The notes beneath the pieces were generated by a model. It searched no databases and was not told where the DNA came from. It saw only the letters and a program-made list of their open reading frames with translations. From JAAYEB01 sp035306725 (GTDB lineage Bacteria > Fibrobacterota > Chitinivibrionia > Chitinivibrionales > Chitinispirillaceae), in the NCBI GenBank assembly GCA_035306725.1, contig DATGNN010000175.1, positions 1 to 25,077 of the forward strand: 25,077 nt of DNA. The letters run 5' to 3'. The position numbers and the translations under genes were made by a program. This document shows positions 13,730 to 22,569 of this stretch, one piece after another; position 1 is the stretch's first letter, and every line of letters begins with the position of its first letter.

Positions 13730-15169
13730 TTATTCATATTTTTGTCGAAGTCGGGCAGGAAGTAGTTTCATCTGTTCGCGATACTTGGCAACTGTTCGTC
13801 TGGCAACAGGAAGGTTCTCTTTGGATAAAATATCAGAAATTTTCTGATCTGAAAGGGGTTTTTTAGGATTTTCAGTTTCGATTAGCTGACGAATGCGGTT
13901 TTTGATCCGTTCAGAAGAAATATCTGCTCCTTCAGCATCACGACCAACCGCTTCTGTGAAGAAATATTTCAGTTCAAATATTCCATGACGGGTTTGAACA
14001 TATTTGTTGCTGGTTACTCTGCTTACAGTAGAAATATGCATATCTACCATATCTGCAACATCCTGCAATTTTAAAGGGTGCAGATTTGGCGGGCCTTTTT
14101 CAAAAAAATTGTTTTGTCTTTCGATTATTGCATACATCACCTTTAACATGGTTGTTTTACGTTGTTCAATTGAGCGGATAAACCATGTGGCACTGTTAAA
14201 TTTTTCCCTTATATATTTTTTAACATCCCGCTTTGCATTACTGCCTCTTTTAATCATGTTTGCATAAGATTTGTTGATATGCAGGGTCGGTACAGAACGA
14301 TCGTTGAGCATAACTACAAAATTACCATCAATTTTTTCGACAATCAGGTCGGGAATAATAGTAGATGGTCTATCTGGATTGTACTGATATCCCGGTTTGG
14401 GATTAATAGTTTTCAGTACTTCCAAAGCATCCTGAATAACCCGGGGTTCAACTCCAAAAAATCGTGAAATTTCAGGTATTTTGAGTTTTTCGAAAAGTTC
14501 CCAGGTTTCAGTTACAACTTTCATTGCCAGAGTGTTATGCAAGCTTCTCGAACGTAATTGCAACAAAATGCATTCACGCAGATTTCTGGCTCCTACTCCT
14601 GGTGGTTCCATAGTCCACAGAGTATGAAGAGCTTCTTTAATTTCGAAAATATCGACTTTTATAAAATCAGCAATGTCTTCAAGTGGAACTCTCAAATAAC
14701 CGTCAGTATCAAGGCTGCCTATCAGAAATTGAACAAGAAGTTTTAATTTATCAGGTAGTTTTTTTTCAGCAAGCTGGTTGGTTAAATGTTCTTCGAGTGT
14801 TTCCTGGTAAACCGGTGTAGGCTCATAACGCTCTTCATTACGATCTACTTCTTCATTGTATGAATATCCCAGATCAAAACCTTCTTCAAGATATTCTTCC
14901 CAATCTATAGAATCTTCATTTATATCCAGCTCATTTTCTTCTTCTTCTTTTTTTTCATCACTGGCAATTTCTTTTTCCTCAAGTTCCTGAACCTCCTCAT
15001 TTTCCGCCTCGAGTTCATCACTTGCCTCAAGAACAGGGTTCATCTCGAGTTCGGTCTTGAGGAGTTGCTCCAGTTGAAGAGTGTTCACCTGAAGTAACTT
15101 CAGCGATTGTATCATCTGAAATGATAACTTTTGCTGAAGTTTAAGCGACATGTCAAGACCGAGATTCAA
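13730..15169 (-). CDS. rpoN: RNA polymerase sigma-54 factor
   Basis: 479 aa. Region I (about 1-50) has the Gln/Leu-rich activator-interacting segment LQQKLSFQMIQSLKLLQVN. Region II (about 55-110) is strongly acidic. The core-binding domain and the HTH follow, and the C-terminal RpoN box ARRTVAKYRE at 456-465 is a perfect match to the family signature that reads the -24 element. I keep the TTG start at 15169 because GGAG lies exactly 9 nt upstream; an ATG six codons later (15151) is the alternative. A terminator follows the stop directly. The gene is separated from lptB by 409 bp and so likely has its own promoter. No bEBP activator is in the window. Confidence 0.97.
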   Translation of the reverse strand: MNLGLDMSLKLQQKLSFQMIQSLKLLQVNTLQLEQLLKTELEMNPVLEASDELEAENEEVQELEEKEIASDEKKEEEENELDINEDSIDWEEYLEEGFDLGYSYNEEVDRNEERYEPTPVYQETLEEHLTNQLAEKKLPDKLKLLVQFLIGSLDTDGYLRVPLEDIADFIKVDIFEIKEALHTLWTMEPPGVGARNLRECILLQLRSRSLHNTLAMKVVTETWELFEKLKIPEISRFFGVEPRVIQDALEVLKTINPKPGYQYNPDRPSTIIPDLIVEKIDGNFVVMLNDRSVPTLHINKSYANMIKRGSNAKRDVKKYIREKFNSATWFIRSIEQRKTTMLKVMYAIIERQNNFFEKGPPNLHPLKLQDVADMVDMHISTVSRVTSNKYVQTRHGIFELKYFFTEAVGRDAEGADISSERIKNRIRQLIETENPKKPLSDQKISDILSKENLPVARRTVAKYREQMKLLPARLRQKYE

Positions 15170-15578
15170 ATTGGTATTCTCCTTTATAAAATTTCAAAAC
15201 TGCTTTTTATTTATATCTATCACATTTCGTGCCGAATTTATAATTGTTGTAATAAAAACATTCAGAATAGTTTTCTTCTAAAAATCGATCCAAAAATGAG
15301 AAAAAGATTATTAATGATAATATAATGTTATCAGAAAAAGAGGAATACTTAATATAAAATAGTTTCGGTCCACACGAAACAGGTAATTTCAAAAATTATG
15401 CCAAATCTGTAATGGTTATTTAACTTTACCTTGTATAAAAAGGCTGCTTCAGGCATTTTTTCACATTTATGAACAACGCCCTGAACGAGAAGATTCTCAT
15501 AAAATCGAGAAACGTTCCTGAATATGAAATAATCCATCTGTATCAGGCACTGCGACACAAATAAAGAAAGGAAGCGTA
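15170..15578. other. 409-bp gap between lptB and rpoN
   Basis: No convincing gene is seen. A 69-codon minus-strand frame here opens with GTG, lacks any SD and resembles nothing I know. A composite hairpin lies at 15483-15517 (GAACG/CGTTC outside, TTCTC/GAGAA inside), about 60 bp after the lptB stop, and may mark the end of the lpt transcript. The right part up to the SD at 15179-15182 should contain the rpoN promoter. Confidence 0.55.
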
Positions 15579-16370
15579 TTAATCCAGGCGAAAATTCTTG
15601 CCCAGATAAATCCTGCGGGCTTCATCATTCTCTGCGAGCTCTTTTGCTGTTCCAGAGATTAAAATTCTGCCTTCTGTCATGATATATGCTCTATCGGTAA
15701 TCCTCAAAGTTTCGCGCACGTTGTGATCTGTGATTAATACACCATAACCTTTTGTACGTAATTCATGTACAATACTTTGAATATCCTCTACTGCAATCGG
15801 ATCCACTCCGGCAAATGGCTCATCAAGGAGAATAAAATCCGGTTTTATTGCCAAAGCTCTTGCGATTTCAACTCTCCTGCGTTCACCCCCGGAAAGCGTA
15901 TAGCCAAGACTTTTTTCCAGATGGCCCACGTGGAGTTCTTCCAGCAATTCACGCATTCTTTTTTTTCGCTCTTTACTACCCATTTTCTGATGTTCAAGAA
16001 TAGAAAGAATATTGTCCCGAACAGAAAGCTTTCTGAAAATTGATGCCTCCTGAGGAAGATAACCTATTCCCATTCTTGCCCGTTTGTACATTGGTTTTCG
16101 AGAGATGTTTTTTTTATCTAGATAAAGTTTTCCTTTATTAGGGCGAACAAGACCAACGATCATGTAAAAAGTTGTAGTTTTACCGGCGCCATTGGGTCCA
16201 AGAAGCCCTACAATTTCACCCTGGTTTACTGTAATTGAAGCATTATTTACTACAGTTCTTTTGCTGTAAACTTTTGTAAGCCCTTCAGTACGGATTTCCC
16301 GTAAAGGTTTATTCTCTTCTCCGGGCGTGTGTTTACTTTTTTCAGACGAATTTTCTGTATTTGTAGTCAT
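15579..16370 (-). CDS. lptB: LPS export ABC transporter ATPase
   Basis: 263 aa. Walker A GPNGAGKT is at 58-65, the Q-loop glutamine is Q107 in YLPQEASIF, the signature LSGGE is at 159-163, Walker B ILLDEP at 180-185 and the H-loop at H216. YLPQEASIFRKLSV and LDEPFAGVDPIAV are characteristic of LptB rather than of amino-acid transporters. It powers LptFG to pull LPS out of the inner membrane. A polar N-terminal extension of about 25 residues precedes the usual start. It lies 11 bp after lptA in lptC-lptA-lptB; lptF and lptG are not in the window. Confidence 0.95.
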   Translation of the reverse strand: MTTNTENSSEKSKHTPGEENKPLREIRTEGLTKVYSKRTVVNNASITVNQGEIVGLLGPNGAGKTTTFYMIVGLVRPNKGKLYLDKKNISRKPMYKRARMGIGYLPQEASIFRKLSVRDNILSILEHQKMGSKERKKRMRELLEELHVGHLEKSLGYTLSGGERRRVEIARALAIKPDFILLDEPFAGVDPIAVEDIQSIVHELRTKGYGVLITDHNVRETLRITDRAYIMTEGRILISGTAKELAENDEARRIYLGKNFRLD

Positions 16371-16381
16371 ATTAATTTACC

Positions 16382-17512
16382 CTAAAGATTTTGTGGGTAA
16401 TAAACCCCGCGTGCACTTCCATCAAGTGTCAACTGTGATGCTTTTCCTTTATTGAAATAAACTGTTATGCTGTCACCACTTACTTCATTGGTCCCTTTAT
16501 TATTATCCTCTTCAATATGATATGTGGATTTTGCATTTCCCCAGATCTTTAAATTATCAACATTGCTGTCTTGCGTAAAAGACAATAACATGGTTTTACC
16601 ACTTGCTTCATTGATCCGATCCGGATAAGTCGAGATAAAATGTTTGCAGAGTGCTTTCCCAAATGCCCATATAGAATCAAGTTGACCCGAATCAGAAACA
16701 GAGAAAAACAACGAGTCTCCCCATATATGAGTGAATGTTGTATCGTTTTTTGAATCTGAAGTATCGATATAAATTCCATGGGAATTTCCTGTTATTGAGG
16801 CATTTTTCAATGATTCTTTACCAAATGTCAGATCAATGGAATCCCCTGTGATTTTATGTGATTTATAAGTAACAAACGGATCGGTTCGTAATGTGGCATA
16901 GTTTGAGTCTGTGTAATAGGATGCAAACATGCAACTGGAGAAAAGATCTCCTTTGGTGATCTTGACGCTGTCGGTTACTGTTGCACATTTTATGGAATCT
17001 ATATAAGACATTTTTATACCACTGATTGTCAATGTTTCTGCTGCAGCTGTATCTACCCGGACAAGAAGCGGGTCGCCAGAAAGATAGAAAAGTCTTGACT
17101 CTACATAATATTGAGCGTTTTTTCCTGATAATTCAGTTTGTTCCAGAGTATCTTTGAAATGAAAGTTGCCTGATGCAGTAAGCAGGTTGTCTTTTTGAGT
17201 AAAATGCATCTTGTCACATTTGAGAATCTGTGAAGCTCTGAGAACCTTGATATTGTTCTGGAACCGGATTATCCCGTCATTTCGCCACCATGTCGCTTCA
17301 TCAGACCGGATTGAAATATCATCGTAAGAAAAAATAACATTACCACTGAGAATGCTTATAAGCTCCCCATTGACAAACGTATTTTCATTGTGGTTTGCAG
17401 ATTCCAGAATCAAAGTCAGTGAATCATTATCAGATTCTGAAGAGAACCCTGTGAAAAAAATTAAAAATATCCAGATTGTCAAAACTGATATGTTTTTAAA
17501 AAACTGGTTCAT
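16382..17512 (-). CDS. lptA: LptA/OstA-like LPS-transport periplasmic protein, long form
   Basis: 376 aa from the ATG at 17512; a TTG four codons upstream is possible. An N-terminal signal peptide (hydrophobic core about 8-22) directs export. The mature part is a chain of short beta-strand units of OstA type: NGELISILSGNVIFSYDDIS near 50, then repeated motifs of the type ISGxxMxY, ITGDSIDL and VSGDSITVYF. It is about twice the length of E. coli LptA, enough for two OstA modules, and may form a longer periplasmic bridge without oligomerising. It overlaps the end of lptC by 17 bp and precedes lptB by 11 bp. The family is clear from motifs and context, though an LptD-N-like or other OstA role cannot be ruled out. 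Confidence 0.82.
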   Translation of the reverse strand: MNQFFKNISVLTIWIFLIFFTGFSSESDNDSLTLILESANHNENTFVNGELISILSGNVIFSYDDISIRSDEATWWRNDGIIRFQNNIKVLRASQILKCDKMHFTQKDNLLTASGNFHFKDTLEQTELSGKNAQYYVESRLFYLSGDPLLVRVDTAAAETLTISGIKMSYIDSIKCATVTDSVKITKGDLFSSCMFASYYTDSNYATLRTDPFVTYKSHKITGDSIDLTFGKESLKNASITGNSHGIYIDTSDSKNDTTFTHIWGDSLFFSVSDSGQLDSIWAFGKALCKHFISTYPDRINEASGKTMLLSFTQDSNVDNLKIWGNAKSTYHIEEDNNKGTNEVSGDSITVYFNKGKASQLTLDGSARGVYYPQNL

Positions 17513-18080
17513 CTTTATTCTCAAGTCGTTGTTTAAAATCCGGAAATTTCCCGCTCACTTCGGATTTGAATGTAAAATGTGAAAAATCTTCAGTCGCATC
17601 AAGTCCTTTACCTCTGAGTATATCACCTTTTCTGGTTTCTATTTGTACATAAGTATCGGATTCTACCTTGCGTTTTTCTTTTGACCATCTAAGTCTCTGT
17701 GTCCTTACAATCATCCCTTCACTGTTTTTAATATAGACATTTCCCCATACAAAATAACTGTCCATGGAGCCGGATACAGATCCTGAATCAGCAAGAACCA
17801 ATGTACGTACATCACCAAGCGAATCGTATAAAGTCAGACGAACCGGAACTACCATAATGCTGCCCGAATCAATTAGCGTTTTTTTCATCTGTTGAGCTTC
17901 AAGCTTCCACTGCATAAACTCTTTGTTATAAAAATACAATGTTGCATTGGCAAATTCCTGAAAAGGAGTTTGGATACCCTGTGATGAAACAGGGACCGAA
18001 TTCTTATTGGAATTGCAGCCTGATAAACAGATGATAACTGTAGCTGGTATGATTAAAAAAGTTGTAATTCTGGTTTTCAT
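17496..18080 (-). CDS. lptC: LptC-like lipoprotein
   Basis: 194 aa. The N-terminus is a lipoprotein signal peptide ending in the lipobox LSGC, with the lipidated cysteine at C22. The mature part resembles LptC: a short strand pair, then DSGSIMVVPVRLTLYDS, WGNVYIKNSEGMIVRTQRLRW and a C-terminal GKGLDATEDFSHFTFKS. LptC receives LPS from LptBFG and passes it to LptA. E. coli LptC is anchored by an uncleaved membrane helix, so lipid anchoring is a difference. The gene starts inside the stop of the acyltransferase gene (4-bp overlap) and overlaps lptA, which supports the assignment. Confidence 0.85.
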   Translation of the reverse strand: MKTRITTFLIIPATVIICLSGCNSNKNSVPVSSQGIQTPFQEFANATLYFYNKEFMQWKLEAQQMKKTLIDSGSIMVVPVRLTLYDSLGDVRTLVLADSGSVSGSMDSYFVWGNVYIKNSEGMIVRTQRLRWSKEKRKVESDTYVQIETRKGDILRGKGLDATEDFSHFTFKSEVSGKFPDFKQRLENKDEPVF

Positions 18081-18994
18081 TTTTTCAAATCCGGAACCGA
18101 TTTTACTGGAGCCGCTTTACGGCGCCACCTCCGATGCATCCATACCCACTGATCCGGGCACCTTGTTATAGTGTTGCAAATAAGATCATTGGCTTTTTTC
18201 ACATTTTCAAAAAGATCCGATTCAAAATCACCCGAATTAACCAGTTCGAGCTCATTAAGATATACATAATGACAGCTGTCTGGTTGCCTGAGGGTTGTTG
18301 ATACAAATACAGGAATACCCATTTTCATTGCAAGCTTGACAGGTCCTGACGGAGTATGTGCGGGGTGATTCAAAAACGGGGCAAATATACCCTCTACATT
18401 TGTATCCTGGTCAATTAAAACGCCAAAAGTTTTACCCTCATTGAGAAATCGGATAATTTTTCTTGTGTTTTCTGACTTGTCCATATAGTCAATATTGATT
18501 CCACATCGTTTTTTACGTACAAGCTTTTCCAGGCGCGGATCGAACATCTTTCTTCCTATTGCAAAACTTTTAAAGCCGTGTATGGCAAAAAAGTGAAGCA
18601 GCATTTCAAAGCAGCCTGTATGAGCTGTTATGACAATCACACCTTTCCCCTTATTGTAAGCTTGAGCAAAAGAATCCAGAGGATCGTGCAATACTATTTT
18701 GTCAAAATCAGATCTGGACAGTTTTGCCAGATATATGGAATCAAAAAGGTTTTTGCCTAATTGAACATAAACGTTTCTGGCACACTGTTTAATTCGTTTT
18801 TTATCCCACTCCTTACCGTAAATAAATACAAGATGGTCTAGAGTGCGTTTTTTTTCACGGTCAGGAAAAATAAATGTCACTGCGCCAATAATCCCAAACA
18901 GTGCTGTACCTGTTTTTCGGGGCAGTTTTTGTGCCAGTGTATAAGCGACATTTGCACCAGCACATACCAGATTGTTTTTAAATCTTTGGCCCAA
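18077..18994 (-). CDS. LpxL/HtrB-family lipid A acyltransferase
   Basis: 305 aa from a TTG at 18994. The catalytic HX4E motif is HTGCFE (H125, E130). GVLIDQD and PDQWVWMHRRWR in the C-terminal third are typical of the lysophospholipid/lauroyl acyltransferase family. These inner-membrane enzymes add a secondary acyl chain to lipid A. It is the first gene of acyltransferase-lptC-lptA-lptB, linked to lptC by a 4-bp overlap. The start is uncertain: the TTG has no SD, whereas a CTG six codons upstream (19012) has GGAG 10 nt before it and would give the N-terminus (M)NKKKPLGQRF. An in-frame stop lies just beyond, so the true start is one of these. Confidence 0.88.
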   Translation of the reverse strand: MGQRFKNNLVCAGANVAYTLAQKLPRKTGTALFGIIGAVTFIFPDREKKRTLDHLVFIYGKEWDKKRIKQCARNVYVQLGKNLFDSIYLAKLSRSDFDKIVLHDPLDSFAQAYNKGKGVIVITAHTGCFEMLLHFFAIHGFKSFAIGRKMFDPRLEKLVRKKRCGINIDYMDKSENTRKIIRFLNEGKTFGVLIDQDTNVEGIFAPFLNHPAHTPSGPVKLAMKMGIPVFVSTTLRQPDSCHYVYLNELELVNSGDFESDLFENVKKANDLICNTITRCPDQWVWMHRRWRRKAAPVKSVPDLKK

Positions 18995-19117
18995 AGGCTT
19001 TTTTTTATTCAGTTTGAAATTGCTCCTCTAAGAAAATGCATGTTTAACCTGAATAGTAACGATTCCTTTACGCAATCTGCTTCGCAGACATTGGCAAAAG
19101 AATCAGATCCAGAACGT

Positions 19118-19147
19118 TTAATATTCATTCGTGCACGATTACGACAA
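19118..19147 (-). promoter_or_regulatory. Candidate promoter of the acyltransferase-lpt operon
   Basis: On the minus strand TTGTCG (19147-19142) and TATTAA (19123-19118) are 18 bp apart, about 100 bp before the acyltransferase start. Each hexamer matches the sigma-70 consensus at four of six positions, so this is weak evidence supported mainly by position. Confidence 0.25.
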
Positions 19148-19173
19148 TGACAATTATTGTAGTTTTTTTTCTT

Positions 19174-19208
19174 CATTCACCATTCATAATTCACAATTCA
19201 ACATTACC
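19174..19208. repeat. Imperfect heptamer tandem repeat
   Basis: Five consecutive 7-mers read CATTCAC, CATTCAT, AATTCAC, AATTCAA and CATTACC, sharing a core like (C/A)ATTCA. They lie in the 296-bp spacer between ileS and the acyltransferase gene, next to a dispersed repeat. Slipped-strand expansion of a short repeat would explain them. Confidence 0.6.
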
Positions 19209-19240
19209 TATGACCTTCACAACCATAAAACCCATTCTGC
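19209..19240 (-). repeat. Dispersed intergenic repeat, copy B
   Basis: On the minus strand these 32 nt run from GCAGAATGGG to AAGGTCATA and match 4793-4823 with two substitutions and one indel. This copy is enclosed by an 8-bp inverted repeat ACATTACC/GGTAATGT (19201-19208 with 19241-19248), so it would sit in the loop of a stem downstream of ileS. Confidence 0.7.
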
Positions 19241-19290
19241 GGTAATGTCACTGTCGCAGATCATCGTAAATTTATAATCTCCATTTAGGT

Positions 19291-22200
19291 TTAACTTTTT
19301 CCGGATTCAATACGGATCCCGGTTTTTAATCCTTCAACTTCTACAATTTCCATGTTTTCTGTATCGGATTCAAAAATCAGATCTGTTGCAAGGGTTTCAT
19401 TGCTGACATAATCACGAAATTTTGCCAGCGCAGATTCGAGGGCATCATTACAAAAACAAAAAATCTTTATTCTGTCTGTAACATTGAGATTGCTGTTTTT
19501 TCTGATGTTCTGAATCCGGTTTATAAATTCCCGTGCCATTCCTTCCTCTTTAAGTTCTTCAGTAATAACCGTATCAAGGGCTACAGTCAATTCTCCTGAA
19601 GTTTCAACTTCGAAACCCTCTTTTTTGGAACGCCGTATCTCAATATCATCAAACCGTATCTCAACATCTTCAACCAGAACCGCCTTACCATTTTCCAGTT
19701 CCCTGATAGTCTCCTGAGTGAAATCATCAATTACTGAAGCTGCGGTTTTCATTCGCGGTCCGTATACTTTACCCAGTTTTTTATAATTGGGTTTTGCCGA
19801 GATCGTTACAACAACATCCTCTTCTGTATCGAACCTTACATTTTTAACATTCAGTTCTTCTTTTATGAGGTTTTCCATTTGTTGCAGCAGTTTCAGCTTG
19901 TCTTTATCACGAATGATAATCGTAAATTCACGAAGCGGCTGGCGTGTCTTGATAGTGAATCTTGACCGAAGAGCCCGCCCCATGGCAACCGCCTGACGAA
20001 TCAACTGCATTTTTAATTCAAGATCAGGATCGTTATTCTGTGCTTTGGCCTGTGGATATGAAACAAGATGAACACTTTCAGGCGCATTCTTCAGCTTTCC
20101 GACAACCAGATTGCGATAAATTGCTTCTGTTAAAAACGGCAGAAAAGGAGCCGTCGTTTTGGAAAACTGTACAAGCACATAATAAAGTGTTCCATAAGCA
20201 AGCTCTTTGTCTTTATCATTTTCACTTTTCCAGAATCTCCGTCTGCTTCTGCGGATATACCAGTTGGTCAGATTGTCGATAAAATCCACAAGAAGCGGAA
20301 CAACCTTGTAGAGGTTATACTGTTCCATTTCCTTGTTAACTGATGATATTGTGTGATTCAGCAGCGAAACAATCCACCTGTCCAGTTCTGTTCCTCCCGG
20401 AGGCGGATTTTCGTTTACTGGAGACCAGCTGTCAACATTGGCATAAGTAACAAAGAACGAGTAAGCGTTCCAGAAAGGCAGGAGAATTGCGCGCGACATC
20501 TCCATAACTCCCTTGTCGGAAAAACGCAGGTCTTCAGCCTTGACAGCAGGCGAATTGATAAGAAATAAACGCAGGGCGTCAGCTCCAAGACGGTTAAGAA
20601 TATCTTCCGGAGGTGCATAGTTTTTCAGACGCTTTGAGAGTTTCTTACCGTCTTCAGAAAGAATGATCCCATTGACAATAACATTCCTGAATGCCGGCTT
20701 TTTAAAAAGAGCAGAAGCAAGTACTGTCAGAGTATAAAACCATCCCCTGGTCTGATCCAGTCCTTCAGCAATAAAATCAGCAGGAAAACTGGATTCAAAA
20801 CGTTCACGGTTTTCAAAAGGATAATGCATCTGTGCATAAGGCATAGACCCCGATTCGAACCAGCAATCAAGCACTTCTGGCGTGCGCTGCATTGTATGCT
20901 TTCCACATGAAGGGCACCGGACAGACAGCTCATCTATGATATGTCTGTGAAGATCTACGGGGCTGATCGATACTTCTTCAAGTTTATCTGCCCACACTGT
21001 ATCAACACCTGCGTTTTCGAGGCTTGAACGTGATCCGGATTTTAACTTGTTTTCAATTGCAGCTGCTGTTTCTGCATGAACTTTTTTGCCCGCTTCGATA
21101 TCGCCGTTACCGGCAAGTTTGTGAAGTTCCTCAAGGCTTCCGGCACACTCTATATGGCCGCATTCACAGATCCACACAGGAATAGGAGTTCCCCAGTACC
21201 GGTTTCGGGAAATATTCCAGTCCGGTGCACTTTCAATGCCTTTACCGAATCGACCGTTCTGAAGATGTGAGGGGACCCAGTGGATCTGCTGGTTGTTATC
21301 GAGCATGTTTGATTTCAATGGTTCAATTTTCATGAACCACGTGGTGATTGCTTTGTAAATTAAAGCTGTATCACATCTGTAACAGAAAGGGTATCTGTGT
21401 GTAACAACCGATTTCCTGATCAGGCGTCCCATATCCTTAATGGCTTTTGTAATCTGCTCATCTGCATCATACACAACAGTTCCCTGCCATTGCGGAACTT
21501 CATCGGTAAATTTCCCTTCATCGTCAACCGGACAAACTATCGGCAGATCGAGGCGTTGTCCCACCTGAAAGTCGTCTTCACCAAATGCCGGAGCAATATG
21601 TACAATGCCTGTTCCATCTTCAGTGGAGACAAAATCGGCTGTAGTTACCCGAAAGAACCGTTCATCTTTATCTTTGAAATAATCGAAAAGAGGAACATAT
21701 TTGATACCTTCAAGTTCTTTTCCGGTAATCTCTTCAAGGATGTTATATTCTGATGGATCTTTATAGTAAGCCCCGAGACGGTCTTTTGCGATAATATAAA
21801 CAGAATCACCATCCTGAATCTTGACATACCGGATATCGGGACCGGCAGCCAGTACGACATTTGAAGGAAGAGTCCAGGGGGTTGTTGTCCAGACAAGTAT
21901 TTTGGTGTTTTCGTCTCCGACAACCGGAAATGAAACTGTAATAGATGGTCCGGTGGTATCTTTATACCCCTCATTAACCTCGAAATTGGAAAGGGGCGTT
22001 GCGCACCTGGGGCAGTATGGCTGAACCCTGAAACCCTGATAGATGAGATTTTTTTCCCATATCTGTTTGAACACCCACCAGATACTTTCCATGTAAGATG
22101 GGTCCATGGTACGGTATTGATTAACAAAATCTACCCAGCGGCCCATTCTTGTTACGATTCGTTCCCATTGGCCGGTGTATCGAAGGACAATGGAACGGCA

Positions 22201-22569
22201 GGCTTCGTTGAATACATGAATTCCGATTTTTTCGATATCGCGCTTGCCGGAGACTTTGAATTCTTTTTCCATTTCGTTCTCAACAGGAAGTCCATGGCAA
22301 TCCCATCCGAAACGTCTGTTTACATAGTTTCCGCGCATGGTCCAGTATCTTGGAATTATGTCTTTAAGAGTACCGGCCAGCAAATGTCCATAGTGTGGCA
22401 AGCCTGTTGCAAAAGGCGGCCCGTCATAAAAAACGAATGCCTTATTGTCGGCATTGGCTTCAAGAGAGTTTGCAAATGTATTGTCTTCTTTCCAGACACG
22501 TAAAATTTCCTCTTCGATTTGCGCAAAACGTACCTGGCTGCTAACAGGTGAGAATATTTCTTTTTTCAT
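19291..22569 (-). CDS. ileS: Isoleucyl-tRNA synthetase, type 2 (eukaryote-like)
   Basis: 1092 aa class I synthetase. The HIGH motif is HYGH at 59-62 (GLPHYGHLLAGT). The KMSKS loop is KKLSKRLKN around residues 642-650; the R in place of the final S is typical of type-2 IleRS. CPxC/CxxC groups lie in the insertion (CPRCATPLS near 190, CECGHIEC, CPSCGKH). The long C-terminal anticodon-binding domain ends with VEVEGLKTGIRIESG. The enzyme charges tRNA-Ile and edits valine. Type-2 forms include eukaryotic cytosolic enzymes and mupirocin-insensitive bacterial ones. The start overlaps the stop of the nucleoside phosphorylase gene by 4 bp and has no SD, so translation is probably coupled. No T-box leader is present. 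Confidence 0.97.
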   Translation of the reverse strand: MKKEIFSPVSSQVRFAQIEEEILRVWKEDNTFANSLEANADNKAFVFYDGPPFATGLPHYGHLLAGTLKDIIPRYWTMRGNYVNRRFGWDCHGLPVENEMEKEFKVSGKRDIEKIGIHVFNEACRSIVLRYTGQWERIVTRMGRWVDFVNQYRTMDPSYMESIWWVFKQIWEKNLIYQGFRVQPYCPRCATPLSNFEVNEGYKDTTGPSITVSFPVVGDENTKILVWTTTPWTLPSNVVLAAGPDIRYVKIQDGDSVYIIAKDRLGAYYKDPSEYNILEEITGKELEGIKYVPLFDYFKDKDERFFRVTTADFVSTEDGTGIVHIAPAFGEDDFQVGQRLDLPIVCPVDDEGKFTDEVPQWQGTVVYDADEQITKAIKDMGRLIRKSVVTHRYPFCYRCDTALIYKAITTWFMKIEPLKSNMLDNNQQIHWVPSHLQNGRFGKGIESAPDWNISRNRYWGTPIPVWICECGHIECAGSLEELHKLAGNGDIEAGKKVHAETAAAIENKLKSGSRSSLENAGVDTVWADKLEEVSISPVDLHRHIIDELSVRCPSCGKHTMQRTPEVLDCWFESGSMPYAQMHYPFENRERFESSFPADFIAEGLDQTRGWFYTLTVLASALFKKPAFRNVIVNGIILSEDGKKLSKRLKNYAPPEDILNRLGADALRLFLINSPAVKAEDLRFSDKGVMEMSRAILLPFWNAYSFFVTYANVDSWSPVNENPPPGGTELDRWIVSLLNHTISSVNKEMEQYNLYKVVPLLVDFIDNLTNWYIRRSRRRFWKSENDKDKELAYGTLYYVLVQFSKTTAPFLPFLTEAIYRNLVVGKLKNAPESVHLVSYPQAKAQNNDPDLELKMQLIRQAVAMGRALRSRFTIKTRQPLREFTIIIRDKDKLKLLQQMENLIKEELNVKNVRFDTEEDVVVTISAKPNYKKLGKVYGPRMKTAASVIDDFTQETIRELENGKAVLVEDVEIRFDDIEIRRSKKEGFEVETSGELTVALDTVITEELKEEGMAREFINRIQNIRKNSNLNVTDRIKIFCFCNDALESALAKFRDYVSNETLATDLIFESDTENMEIVEVEGLKTGIRIESGKS

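Noticed and set aside
13730..15151. ATG start for rpoN
   Set aside because: The GGAG motif is 9 nt from the TTG at 15169 but 27 nt from this ATG; the TTG start is preferred.
15218..15234. Sigma-54-like GG-N10-GA sequence upstream of rpoN
   Set aside because: The -12 element should be GC and the flanking match is poor, so autoregulation by sigma-54 is not supported.
15349..15558. 69-codon minus-strand ORF between lptB and rpoN
   Set aside because: It opens with GTG preceded by a pyrimidine-rich stretch with no SD, and the product shows no domain or conserved pattern.
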